From Cerina sp048266425 (lineage in GTDB: Bacteria; Bacteroidota; Bacteroidia; Flavobacteriales; Flavobacteriaceae), in assembly GCA_048266425.1 (NCBI GenBank), contig JBLWZN010000017.1, forward strand, positions 1 to 64,000: a stretch of DNA of 64,000 nt, written 5' to 3'. This document shows positions 45,230-53,901 of the stretch, piece by piece. The translations under genes and the position numbers were made by a program. Within the stretch, counting starts at the first letter, position 1. Every line of letters begins with the position of its first letter. The notes below the pieces were generated by a model. That model searched no databases. It saw only the letters and a list, made by a program, of their open reading frames with translations, and was not told the DNA's origin.

Positions 45230-45297
45230 CATCTTTCGAAGTACAAAGTACGATTTGCGATCAACTGTTAACCATAAATAACTTAGTAACCCAACAA

Positions 45298-46641
45298 ATG
45301 TCATTGAACGAATTGAATGCCATCTCCCCTGTCGATGGGCGCTACAGAAACAAAACTGCCACCTTGGCCCCTTTTTTTTCCGAAGAGGCCCTTATAAGGT
45401 ATAGGGTAAGGGTAGAAATTGAATATTTTATTGCACTTTGTGAAATACCCTTGCCTCAATTGGTAGGTTTTGAACCTTCTAAATTTGACGCCCTCAGGGA
45501 TATTTACAATAATTTCTCCTCACAGGATGCTCTTGCAATCAAGGATATAGAAAAAGTCACCAACCACGATGTAAAAGCAGTCGAATACTTTATAAAACAA
45601 AAATTTGACCACTTAAATCTCGAAAATTTTAAGGAGTTTATCCATTTTGGCCTTACCTCCCAGGACATCAACAATACGGCCATTCCGCTTTCCATAAAAG
45701 AAGCGGTAAACGAGGTATATGTTCCACAATACTTGGAACTTCTAAATAAGCTGGCCGCACTGAGCAAGGAGTGGGAAGCCATTCCCATGTTGGCCAGAAC
45801 CCATGGACAACCGGCCTCCCCTACCCGTTTGGGCAAAGAAATCAATGTCTTCGCCGTTCGCTTGGAAGAACAATTCAACTTGTTGAACGATATTCCGAGT
45901 GCCGCAAAATTTGGTGGTGCTACTGGAAATTACAATGCCCATAGGGTGGCCTATCCAAATATCGATTGGAGGGCATTTGGCCAAAAATTTGTACAGGAAA
46001 AACTGGGATTGTACCATTCCTTCCCTACCACCCAAATAGAACACTACGACCATATGGCCGCCCTGTTCGATAGTTTAAAAAGAATCAATACCATCGTCCT
46101 TGACCTCGATAGGGACTTTTGGACCTATGTGTCGATGGATTATTTTAAGCAAAAAATTAAAAAAGGGGAAGTTGGGTCATCGGCCATGCCGCATAAGGTG
46201 AATCCCATAGATTTCGAGAACTCCGAAGGGAATCTGGGGATAGCCAATGCGCTATTTGAACATCTTTCAGCAAAGCTACCTGTTTCCAGGCTGCAAAGAG
46301 ATCTTACCGACAGTACGGTACTTCGCAATGTGGGAGTGCCATTTGCCCATACCCTGATCGCATTTCAGTCGACCCTAAAAGGCTTGAACAAGTTATTATT
46401 GAACCTGGAAAAGTTTGAAGATGACTTGGACAATAACTGGGCCGTGGTTGCCGAGGCCATCCAAACAATACTAAGGCGGGAAGGTTATCCAAATCCGTAC
46501 GAAGCTTTAAAAGGTTTGACCCGTACCAATGAAAAAATTAATCAGAAATCCATTGCCGATTTTATTGATACCCTCATAGTATCAGATGCCATTAAAAAAG
46601 AACTGAAGGTCATTACCCCAAGCAATTATACAGGTATTTAG
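45298..46641 (+). CDS. purB: Adenylosuccinate lyase
   Basis: PurB acts twice in purine synthesis, splitting SAICAR and adenylosuccinate with release of fumarate. From the ATG at 45298 the product has 447 residues. It starts MSLNELNAISPVDGRYRNKT and has the HFGLTSQDINNTA and ARTHGQPASPTRLGKE segments and the fumarase/lyase signature GSSAMPHKVNPIDFENSEGN (around residue 295). A longer frame from 45196 would overlap the promoter and is rejected. It stands alone. Confidence 0.97.
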   Translation: MSLNELNAISPVDGRYRNKTATLAPFFSEEALIRYRVRVEIEYFIALCEIPLPQLVGFEPSKFDALRDIYNNFSSQDALAIKDIEKVTNHDVKAVEYFIKQKFDHLNLENFKEFIHFGLTSQDINNTAIPLSIKEAVNEVYVPQYLELLNKLAALSKEWEAIPMLARTHGQPASPTRLGKEINVFAVRLEEQFNLLNDIPSAAKFGGATGNYNAHRVAYPNIDWRAFGQKFVQEKLGLYHSFPTTQIEHYDHMAALFDSLKRINTIVLDLDRDFWTYVSMDYFKQKIKKGEVGSSAMPHKVNPIDFENSEGNLGIANALFEHLSAKLPVSRLQRDLTDSTVLRNVGVPFAHTLIAFQSTLKGLNKLLLNLEKFEDDLDNNWAVVAEAIQTILRREGYPNPYEALKGLTRTNEKINQKSIADFIDTLIVSDAIKKELKVITPSNYTGI

Positions 46642-47207
46642 ATTATTTTTTTGGTTCCTTCCCCAAACGCAACCGATTTCACATAGGTAGTTCCTTTGCT
46701 TTGGGGAAAGAATACCATTGTTTCCCAATGTGATATTTGGGCTTTGTCCTAGGAATGCTTTATTTGACAAGGACTGAAATCAATATCCTGGAAATATCGC
46801 TAGACAAGGGGAACTCCTCAAATCAATTTTGTCAACCTATCCAAAACAAAGACCATTTCCTTCCATTGCCCCGCACCCATTTTTCCAAAAACACATTCCG
46901 TTCCGACACCCTAAATTTGACAATTTTGTACAGACCAGGATACACCTAAATTTCAAATTTGCGCTTCAAAAGAATGGATGTCTTACCGCCGTTTAAAAGT
47001 TGTAATCCCTACTACCCCATTTTTCGTTACTGTCAGAAACCTGATGTGACATTCTAATTAAATTTCCCCACTTGGCTATTTTACCCGACAAACTTTCCGA
47101 GAGCTCGTTTTAATCGATAATATTTATATATTTAAGGGTTGATCCCAGTTAACTACCCATCGTAGGGATAATTCAAACAGAAATAGTTGGCCAAAAAACC
47201 AAATTCA
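46642..47207. other. Intergenic region between purB and the amino-sugar cluster
   Basis: A 566-bp spacer without a credible gene. A 9-bp inverted repeat TTCCCCAAA/TTTGGGGAA (46659-46667 and 46700-46708) follows purB but lacks a T run. The last ~100 bp are AT-rich and presumably hold the cluster promoter (TATATTTA near 47130 is a weak -7 candidate). Confidence 0.4.
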
Positions 47208-48566
47208 ATGAAAAAAAACAATCCCTCCAGAAGAAAGTTTATAAAAAACACCGCTGCCTGCTCCACGCTGTTTGTTGCTGGCGGGATACTCCCACATTTT
47301 AGCGCTAAAAGCTATGCCAGTATCCTTGGGTCCAACGATCGGCTAAATGTCTCCATGATGGGCGTCAATAGCCGCGGGAAGGCGTTGGCCCAAAATTTTG
47401 CCGGTCAGGACAATTTCCATGTAATCCATATCTGTGACGTGGACAGCAGGGCCATTGTAAAATGTCAGGAGGTCGTAAAGGAAAGGCAAAATACAGCTAC
47501 CAAAGGATATACAGACTTCAGAAAATCCCTTGAAAGCAAAGATGTAGACGTTATGGTAATAGCCGCGCCCGACCATTGGCACGCCCCTGCCGCTCTTTTG
47601 GCCTTGGAAGCGGATAAACATGTATATGTGGAAAAACCGTGCAGTCACAATCCCAATGAGGGTGAGATACTGGTCCGGGCCGCTGCAAAATACGGTAAGG
47701 TGGTCCAGATGGGCAACCAGCGGCGATCCTGGCCCAATGTCATCGAAGGGATCACTGCCCTGAAAAGCGGAGCCATTGGTCGGGTATATTTTGGAAAGGG
47801 CTGGTATACCAATAATCGCGCATCCATCGGCATCGGAAAAGAGGTCGCAGTTCCGGAATGGTTGGATTGGGAACTTTGGCAGGGTCCCGCTCCCAGACAA
47901 AGTTATAAGGACAATATAGTACACTATAATTGGCACTGGTTTTGGCATTGGGGTACTGGAGAAGCCCTGAACAACGGAACCCACATGATCGATCTTTTGC
48001 GATGGGGAATGGAAACCGACTATCCGATCAGGGTAAGTTCCAATGGTGGCAGGTACAGGTATAAAGATGACTGGGAAACCCCGGATACCCAGGTTATCAA
48101 TCTGGATTTCAACGGGGAAAAGACCATGTCCTGGGAAGGCAGGAGCTGCAACGGCAAGGAGATCGAGGGCAGTGCCGTAGGGGTGATGTTCTACGGTGAA
48201 AAAGGAAGCATGCTGATACCGGGAGGGGACAGTTATACCTTGTTCGATCTGGACGGTGCCATTGTAAAAGAGGTCAAGCCAAAATTGGCGATAGACCCGA
48301 GGAACAAATCGAACCCTGCTGAACAATTGGATGCACTTCATATCCAAAATATGTACGATGCTATCTTTAGTGGCGCCGAACTAAATTCGGGAATTGTCTC
48401 CGGGCATAAAAGTACCCTTCTGGTACAATTGGGCAATATTTCACAACGTGTAGGCAGGTCCTTGGAGATCGATCCATCAAACGGATATATCTTGAATGAT
48501 ACGGATGCCCAAAAATATTGGAGCCGATCCTACGAACCAGGATGGGAAATGAAACTTCCCATATAA
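47208..48566 (+). CDS. Tat-exported Gfo/Idh/MocA oxidoreductase
   Basis: The ATG at 47208 gives 452 residues beginning with a Tat signal (PSRRKFIKNTAACSTLFVAGGIL). The Rossmann domain follows (LNVSMMGVNSRGKALAQNF, MVIAAPDHWHAPAALLALEADKHVYVEKPCSHNPNEGE, with EKP as the catalytic-lysine motif). The C-terminal domain contains WHWFWHWGTGEALNNGTHMIDLLRWGM. Tat export fits a cofactor-loaded NAD(P)-dependent enzyme working in the periplasm. It is the first gene of a run of six (Gfo/Idh, Gfo/Idh, DUF1080, NagA-like, Nramp-like, NagB). In related clusters such enzymes oxidise sugars or glycosides at C3. The substrate here is inferred to be an amino sugar or its glycoside. Confidence 0.92.
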   Translation: MKKNNPSRRKFIKNTAACSTLFVAGGILPHFSAKSYASILGSNDRLNVSMMGVNSRGKALAQNFAGQDNFHVIHICDVDSRAIVKCQEVVKERQNTATKGYTDFRKSLESKDVDVMVIAAPDHWHAPAALLALEADKHVYVEKPCSHNPNEGEILVRAAAKYGKVVQMGNQRRSWPNVIEGITALKSGAIGRVYFGKGWYTNNRASIGIGKEVAVPEWLDWELWQGPAPRQSYKDNIVHYNWHWFWHWGTGEALNNGTHMIDLLRWGMETDYPIRVSSNGGRYRYKDDWETPDTQVINLDFNGEKTMSWEGRSCNGKEIEGSAVGVMFYGEKGSMLIPGGDSYTLFDLDGAIVKEVKPKLAIDPRNKSNPAEQLDALHIQNMYDAIFSGAELNSGIVSGHKSTLLVQLGNISQRVGRSLEIDPSNGYILNDTDAQKYWSRSYEPGWEMKLPI

Positions 48567-48587
48567 CCTTTTTCAAATCAATATACT

Positions 48588-49571
48588 ATGGATTCCAGAA
48601 GATCCTTTATCAAGAAAATAGGAAGCGGAGCAGCCTTGTCCGTAATTCCCTTTGCAACTCCGTTCGATATTTCAGCAAATGTGTTCCCAGCAAAAAGCAG
48701 CGTCCTAAAGCCCATGACGATAGGTATCATCGGTGCGGAGAACTCCCATACCGCAGGCTTTGGAAAGCTTTTTAATGTGGATAAGGCATTTCCCGGGATG
48801 ACGGTAAAGTATGTTTGGGGCGAGACGGAAGCGTTTGCCCGAACGGCTATGGAAAAGGGTAGTATTCCCTATATGGTAGAAGACCCACAAGATATGCTCG
48901 GCAAAATAGATGCCCTGATCGTTGATCATCGGCATGGAAAATACCACCTTGAACCTGCCATCCCTTTTGTAAAGGCCGGAATTCCGACCTTTATAGACAA
49001 ACCGTTCTGTTACAGGGTAGCGGAGGGCGAGAAATTTCTGGCCATGGCAGAAAAACTGGGCACACCGGTAACTTCGTATAGTTCCATTGCCCAGAGCTAC
49101 GAAACTTTCAACATTAAAAAGCAGTTGCAAGGGATGGAGAAGATCAACCAGGTCGTACGGTATGGCCCTGCAAAACTCGATTCGGAATACGGGGGCATTT
49201 TCTTCTACGGGGCACACCTCGTTCAGCCATTGTTGTATATGTTCGGGGACAATGTGGAAAAAGTACAGGTACAGAAAAACGGGGAAAACAGCAGTGCCAG
49301 TTTAGTCTTTAAGGACGGCATGTTGGCGACCTTGGTCTTTACCACCAAAAAGTACGGTTGGGAAACCTATGTGGAAACGATCGATGGAATCGTACATTTA
49401 AAATCAACGGAACCGGAAAGAACGCCTGGTAAAAATTATGTTGATATGGTCACCATGTTCCAAACTGGGGTCGAACCCCGTAGTCACGCAAGTATTATCC
49501 ACGGGGTCGCCGTACTGGAAGCCCTTGAAACATCGGTGGCAAGTGGACAATGGGAAAATGTAAAATCATAA
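48588..49571 (+). CDS. Second Tat-exported Gfo/Idh/MocA oxidoreductase
   Basis: The 327-residue product has a Tat-like signal (DSRRSFIKKIGSGAALSVIPFA). The nucleotide-binding loop is atypical, IGIIGAENSHTAGFGKLF instead of GxGxxG. The catalytic motif is present as FIDKPFCYRVAEGEKFL (DKP). The C-terminal half is shorter than in the preceding paralogue (WETYVETIDGIVHLKSTEPERT). It lies 21 bp after the first oxidoreductase and 1 bp before the DUF1080 gene. It may act on the same sugar in sequence, or as an accessory subunit. Confidence 0.9.
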   Translation: MDSRRSFIKKIGSGAALSVIPFATPFDISANVFPAKSSVLKPMTIGIIGAENSHTAGFGKLFNVDKAFPGMTVKYVWGETEAFARTAMEKGSIPYMVEDPQDMLGKIDALIVDHRHGKYHLEPAIPFVKAGIPTFIDKPFCYRVAEGEKFLAMAEKLGTPVTSYSSIAQSYETFNIKKQLQGMEKINQVVRYGPAKLDSEYGGIFFYGAHLVQPLLYMFGDNVEKVQVQKNGENSSASLVFKDGMLATLVFTTKKYGWETYVETIDGIVHLKSTEPERTPGKNYVDMVTMFQTGVEPRSHASIIHGVAVLEALETSVASGQWENVKS

Positions 49572-49572
49572 G

Positions 49573-50397
49573 ATGGAGATATCACAATTTAAAATAAGGA
49601 CGTTCTATTTCATTTGCCTGCCGTTATCCTTGTTCCTTCATGGATGCCAGGGAAAAGTAGGTCAAAAGACTCCCAACAACGAATCGATCACCTCCCACTA
49701 CAACACCTTGAGCGACCAAGAAAAACGGGAAGGATGGAAACTGTTGTTCGATGGAAAAACCTTCGACGGATGGTGCACCTTGGGCATGGACACGGTGCAG
49801 ACCGCACTTTGGAAAATCGAAAACGGGGAAATCCATAAAGTGAACAGCGGGAATGTGCCTTCGCTGCCTGATGGGCAACCCGTGGAAGGAGGGGATTTGA
49901 TGACGATCGACACCTTTGACAATTATGAGCTTTATTTTGAGTGGAAAATTTTGAAGGCGGGAAATACGGGATTAAAATATAACGTGTCCAAAGCGCTTTC
50001 CCAAAAATATTCAGAGCATTCCGCCTTGGGTTTCGAATATCAATTGCTCGACGACAAAGACACCCTCTACGCCGGGAAATTGAAGCCTTCACAATATACA
50101 GGCAGCCTATACGATATGATACCTGCGAAAAACACCAAGTTAAAGCCTGTTGGGGAATTCAATACAAGCCGGATTATTATCAACGGCAACCATGTTGAGC
50201 ATTGGCTGAACGGGGATAAGGTAGTGGAGTACGATTTTGGTTCCAAAAAACTGGATTCGCTCTACAAAATAAGCAAGTTCAAGGACTATCCCCATTTTTT
50301 GGATAAGCGCAGCGGGCACATCATCCTGCAAAACCACAAGGACGATGCCTGGTTCCGGAATATAAAGATCCGCGAGATCGCAACAAGTCCGGAATAA
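49573..50397 (+). CDS. DUF1080 (3-keto-disaccharide hydrolase-like) lipoprotein
   Basis: The 274-residue product has a lipoprotein signal (FICLPLSLFLHGC). A DUF1080 concanavalin-like beta sandwich follows from about residue 50: EGWKLLFDGKTFDGWCTLG, YELYFEWKILKAGNTGLKYNVS, GFEYQLLDDKD, GSLYDMIPAKNTKLKPVGEFNTSRIIINGNHVEHWLNGDKVVEYD and KRSGHIILQNHKDDAWFRNIKIREI. Family members studied in Bacteroidota cleave 3-keto glycosides made by Gfo/Idh enzymes. It starts 1 bp after the second oxidoreductase. This supports a periplasmic oxidation-then-cleavage route. Confidence 0.92.
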   Translation: MEISQFKIRTFYFICLPLSLFLHGCQGKVGQKTPNNESITSHYNTLSDQEKREGWKLLFDGKTFDGWCTLGMDTVQTALWKIENGEIHKVNSGNVPSLPDGQPVEGGDLMTIDTFDNYELYFEWKILKAGNTGLKYNVSKALSQKYSEHSALGFEYQLLDDKDTLYAGKLKPSQYTGSLYDMIPAKNTKLKPVGEFNTSRIIINGNHVEHWLNGDKVVEYDFGSKKLDSLYKISKFKDYPHFLDKRSGHIILQNHKDDAWFRNIKIREIATSPE

Positions 50398-50426
50398 CTA
50401 AAAATCAAATAAAACCAAAACTTAGA

Positions 50427-51638
50427 ATGAAAACCGTTGTTGCAATTATGTTCATTTTGACCCAATTCCTTACCCCGTATCCGGCCAATGAAAAAGAGGT
50501 GATCCAAGGTATTCTTTATTTTGATGGCCATCCGGTTTCGGTCACCCTGGCAAACGGTAAAATTGCCGGGATAGAGCATTTGGAAGGGGAAACCGATGCA
50601 TCGGAAACCTATGTGGCCCCCGGGCTGATCGACGTACAGATCAACGGGTATATGGGGGTCGATTTCTCGGGGCCGGACCTGACCGTTGAAGGGGTAAGAA
50701 AGGCGACCAAGGCCCTATGGAAAGCTGGGGTGACCACTTATTTTCCGACCGTCATCACTTCCGATATCGACAGGATGAAGAAAAACTTCGCGGTACTGGC
50801 AGAGGCCAGAAAGGACCCCGAGATCGGAAGTTCGATACCCGGGTTCCATATGGAAGGCCCCTATATTTCCCCTGTAAAAGGCTTTAGGGGCGCACATTTG
50901 GAAAAATATATAAAAACCCCGGATTGGGCAGAATTCCAGGAACTTCAGAAGGCTGCCGACGGGGGGATAAAAATAATAACCATGGCGCCCGAACTGGAAG
51001 GAGCCATCCAATTTATCCGAAAATGTGTCGAAAGCGGTGTTGTGGTCTCCCTTGGGCATCACAACGGCTCTGCGAAGGAGGTACAACAGGCCGTGGATGC
51101 CGGCGCCAAAATGGCCACCCATTTGGGGAACGGTTGCGCCAACGAGATCAACCGGCACAACAATCCGTTATGGCCGCAGCTATCGAACGATGCAATAACC
51201 GCCAGTATCATTGTCGATGGATTTCATTTGACCAGAGAGGAGGTCCGGACGTTCTACAAGGCAAAAGGGGTTGAAAACACGATCCTGGTCTCCGATGCCC
51301 TGGATCTTGCGGGACTGCCCCCTGGAGAGTATACCCGTGGCGAACGTACCCTGTTGCTGACCCCAAACGTAGTGAAATTGCCGAAGGAAAATGTCCTGGC
51401 AGGTGCCGCCTCCCCCATCAGCAAGTGCCTTGGGGTAATCATGGACTATACCCAATGTGGGCTTGGCAATGCCGTACGTATGGCCAGTACCAATCCAGCC
51501 AAAATGTTCTCCCTGGACGACCGTGGTGAAATTGCACAGGACAAACGGGCAGATCTTATCCTCTTTACCATGGAGGACGACCAGATGGTCATCAAAAAAA
51601 CCTTTGTCGCAGGGCAGCTGGTATATTCCAAAGAGTAA
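50427..51638 (+). CDS. nagA: N-acetylglucosamine-6-phosphate deacetylase-like amidohydrolase with signal peptide
   Basis: The 403-residue product belongs to the NagA amidohydrolase family. Metal and catalytic residues are seen in GFHMEGPYISPVKGFRGAHLE (Glu), VVSLGHHNGSAKEV (His), MATHLGNGCANEINRHNNPLWPQL (His) and ILVSDALDLAG (Asp). Unlike cytoplasmic NagA it starts with a plausible Sec signal (KTVVAIMFILTQFLTPYPA) before the enzyme's first strand. The sugar-binding loop reads THLGNGC-N rather than the common THLFNAM. It is therefore probably periplasmic and may act on unphosphorylated or oxidised GlcNAc. It lies 29 bp after DUF1080 and 3 bp before the transporter gene. Confidence 0.85.
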   Translation: MKTVVAIMFILTQFLTPYPANEKEVIQGILYFDGHPVSVTLANGKIAGIEHLEGETDASETYVAPGLIDVQINGYMGVDFSGPDLTVEGVRKATKALWKAGVTTYFPTVITSDIDRMKKNFAVLAEARKDPEIGSSIPGFHMEGPYISPVKGFRGAHLEKYIKTPDWAEFQELQKAADGGIKIITMAPELEGAIQFIRKCVESGVVVSLGHHNGSAKEVQQAVDAGAKMATHLGNGCANEINRHNNPLWPQLSNDAITASIIVDGFHLTREEVRTFYKAKGVENTILVSDALDLAGLPPGEYTRGERTLLLTPNVVKLPKENVLAGAASPISKCLGVIMDYTQCGLGNAVRMASTNPAKMFSLDDRGEIAQDKRADLILFTMEDDQMVIKKTFVAGQLVYSKE

Positions 51639-51641
51639 TTT

Positions 51642-52883
51642 ATGAGAAACAACTCCCTCCGTCAAAAAATTATCCTTGCGCTAAGTGCAGTGGGCCCCGG
51701 CCTGTTCCTTATTGGCTACAATATAGGTACGGGCAGTGTTACCACCATGGCAAAAACGGGCGCGGAACACGGTATGACCCTGTTCTGGGCGCTTGTCCTA
51801 TCCTGTATCTTCACCTATGTCCTTATGGTGGCCTATGGCAAGGTGACCTTGGTTAGCGGCAGGACGGCCCTGTTCAATTTTAAAAAAGAGTTCAAGTGGG
51901 GCTGGGTGCTATCGCTCTACATTATTATAGCCCTAATCATAGGGGAATTGCTCGCCCTTATGGGCGTCATGGGAATCGTCGCCGACCTGGTACAGGAAGG
52001 CATACGGCTTGCCTTTGATGGTGCCATGATCGAGCGCATCTGGATAATCCTATTTTTTGTCGTTATCCTTGCATGCTTCCTTTGGTTTGGGCGTTACCAA
52101 CAATTCGAAAAGGTACTTACCTTTTTGGTCGTCCTTATGGGACTGTCCTTTATTGTAGTTTTCTTTATGGTAAGGCCAAGCCTTTCGGTATTGGCCGAAG
52201 GCCTGGTACCGACCATCCCCAATACGCCCGGAGCCCTAGGCCTGATCGCCGCCATAGCTGGAACGACCTGCTCGGCTGCCGTATTTATCATGAGAAGTAC
52301 CGTAGTGGCCGAAAAGGGCTGGGGGATAAACGATCTGAAAAAGGAAAAGACGGATTCCCTTGTTTCCGCTTCCATGATGCTACTGCTGAGCGGGGTGATC
52401 ATGGCGGTAGCCGCCGGGACCCTGCACATATCGGGACTGAAGCTCGACAATACCGTTGAAATGATCCATCTGTTCGAGCCCATTGGCGGAAAGGTGGCGG
52501 CCTTTTTGCTTATTATCGGAATCGCGGGCGCGGGGCTTTCCACCATTTTTCCCATCACCTTGATAGCCCCGTGGCTGTTGGCCGACTATCGCGGCACCCC
52601 TAGGAACATCCATTCCGGCCAATCCCGGTTGCTAATCGGGTTGGCCCTGCTTTTCGCCTTCGGAACGGTATTTCTAAAAGAACGCCCACCGGCCCTCATG
52701 GTCTTTTCCCAGGCCTTTCAGGCGTGTATACTACCGGCTGTGGCCATCCCCATCTTTATTTTGATCAACAGGCAAAAACTGATGGCCAGGCACAAGGCAG
52801 GGGTCAAACTGAATGTCGGCATCATAGCGGTCATCCTGTTTTCATTGATCACGACTTGGTTCGCAATATTGGAATTCCTATAA
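51642..52883 (+). CDS. Nramp-fold membrane transporter lacking canonical metal motifs
   Basis: The 413-residue protein has about eleven TM helices and an Nramp-like N-terminus (LSAVGPGLFLIGYNIGTGSVTTMAKTGAEHG). The TM1 metal motif DPGN is replaced by the region GYNIGTGS. The TM6 MPH motif is absent (AGTTCSAAVFIMRSTVVAEKG). Classical Mn/Fe transport is therefore doubtful. Being 3 bp after the nagA-like gene and within the amino-sugar run, it is a candidate importer for the cluster's sugar product, or a transporter of another divalent ion. Annotation by homology alone would call it a divalent metal transporter. Confidence 0.85.
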   Translation: MRNNSLRQKIILALSAVGPGLFLIGYNIGTGSVTTMAKTGAEHGMTLFWALVLSCIFTYVLMVAYGKVTLVSGRTALFNFKKEFKWGWVLSLYIIIALIIGELLALMGVMGIVADLVQEGIRLAFDGAMIERIWIILFFVVILACFLWFGRYQQFEKVLTFLVVLMGLSFIVVFFMVRPSLSVLAEGLVPTIPNTPGALGLIAAIAGTTCSAAVFIMRSTVVAEKGWGINDLKKEKTDSLVSASMMLLLSGVIMAVAAGTLHISGLKLDNTVEMIHLFEPIGGKVAAFLLIIGIAGAGLSTIFPITLIAPWLLADYRGTPRNIHSGQSRLLIGLALLFAFGTVFLKERPPALMVFSQAFQACILPAVAIPIFILINRQKLMARHKAGVKLNVGIIAVILFSLITTWFAILEFL

Positions 52884-52937
52884 TTTAGTGGTTGTTCAAC
52901 AAAATCCCTATGCATCAAAAATTATATGAATTGCGTA

Positions 52938-52994
52938 ACATCGAGTAGTGTCGAGATGTTTTTGTCTGTGTTTCGACTGTGCTCAGCATGACAA
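52938..52994. repeat. Dispersed Bacteroidota-type palindromic repeat before nagB
   Basis: ACATCGAGTAGTGTCGAGATG and TTTCGACTGTGCTCAGCATG form imperfect inverted pairs. They resemble the TTTCGACTGCGCTCAGNATGACA-type intergenic repeats I know from flavobacterial genomes. The repeat separates nagB from the five upstream genes of the cluster. Confidence 0.5.
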
Positions 52995-53039
52995 AAGGAA
53001 AAATTGAGTATCAAACAAGCATACATAACAATAAGCGAA

Positions 53040-53810
53040 ATGGAAAGGAAATTTACAATTGAAAATTTAAAGGTAGCCGTATATGACGGACCCGAAGGGA
53101 TGGGAAGGGCCGCGGCAGATTACGTGGCCAAAAAATTGAACGGGGCGATTGCCAAGAACGGTTGCGCCAATCTTATACTGGCCACTGGCGCCTCGCAATT
53201 TTCCTTTTTGGAGTCCTTGCAAAAAAAGGAGATCGATTGGAAGAAAATAACCGTTTTCCATCTGGACGAATACAAGGGAATATCCGACGACCATCCGGCC
53301 AGCTTTAGGAAATATTTGAAGGAACGGATCTTGGATGCCGTGGCCCCAAAAAAAGTATATTTCCTGAACGGGGATGTCCTTGATGTCGGCCAAGAAATAC
53401 AGAGATACGAGGAGGAACTAAAAAAACACGCCATAGACGTGGCCTGTATCGGGATCGGGGAAAATGGCCATTTGGCATTTAACGATCCCCCTGTTGCTGA
53501 TTTTAAGGATCCCAAACTGGTAAAGGTTGTGGAATTGGACGAGGCGTGCAGAAACCAACAGCTGGGCGAGGGCTGGTTTCCCTCCTTTGAGGATGTGCCT
53601 ACCCATGCGCTTACCTTAACGATCCCTGCAATCCTTAGGAGCGGGTCCATCAGTTGTGTTGTACCGGATACCAGAAAGGCAGAGGCGGTCTACAATTCCC
53701 TCTATGGGCCCGTTAGTACGTCCTGCCCCGGTTCTATCCTAAGGACACATAAGGATGCCGTATTATTTTTGGACGAAGGATCAGCCTCAAAAATTAAACA
53801 CAATCAATGA
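53040..53810 (+). CDS. nagB: Glucosamine-6-phosphate deaminase
   Basis: NagB converts glucosamine-6-phosphate to fructose-6-phosphate and ammonia in the cytoplasm. From the ATG at 53040 the product has 256 residues. Family motifs are ILATGASQFSFLESL, VFHLDEYKGISDDHPASFRKYL, IDVACIGIGENGHLAFNDPP (catalytic His/Asp region) and CVVPDTRKAEAVYNSLYGPVS. No signal peptide is present. An upstream TTG frame start at 53004 lacks conservation and is not preferred. It lies 156 bp after the transporter, separated by a palindromic repeat, so it may have its own promoter. Confidence 0.93.
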   Translation: MERKFTIENLKVAVYDGPEGMGRAAADYVAKKLNGAIAKNGCANLILATGASQFSFLESLQKKEIDWKKITVFHLDEYKGISDDHPASFRKYLKERILDAVAPKKVYFLNGDVLDVGQEIQRYEEELKKHAIDVACIGIGENGHLAFNDPPVADFKDPKLVKVVELDEACRNQQLGEGWFPSFEDVPTHALTLTIPAILRSGSISCVVPDTRKAEAVYNSLYGPVSTSCPGSILRTHKDAVLFLDEGSASKIKHNQ

Positions 53811-53901
53811 GCCTATACCACCTTTGATCAGTAACTTATCATTTTTAAGCCAGATTTAGAGGCTGACAAAATCAACCAACCGGATTGCCCTAACTGCATT
53901 G

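Noticed and set aside
45061..45297. Small RNA copy C as a riboswitch or attenuator of purB
   Set aside because: purB has its own TTG/TAnnTTTG promoter after the hairpin, and copies A and B lack a comparable downstream gene.
46659..46708. Inverted repeat TTCCCCAAA/TTTGGGGAA after purB as a terminator
   Set aside because: The 32-nt loop and absence of a T run make termination unlikely.
46737..46949. A 70-codon frame in the purB downstream spacer
   Set aside because: No start signal, no recognisable domain and low-complexity composition; more likely noncoding.
47343..48347. A 334-codon open frame antisense to the first Gfo/Idh gene
   Set aside because: The sense frame has a Tat signal and full family motifs; the antisense product matches nothing and reflects codon bias.
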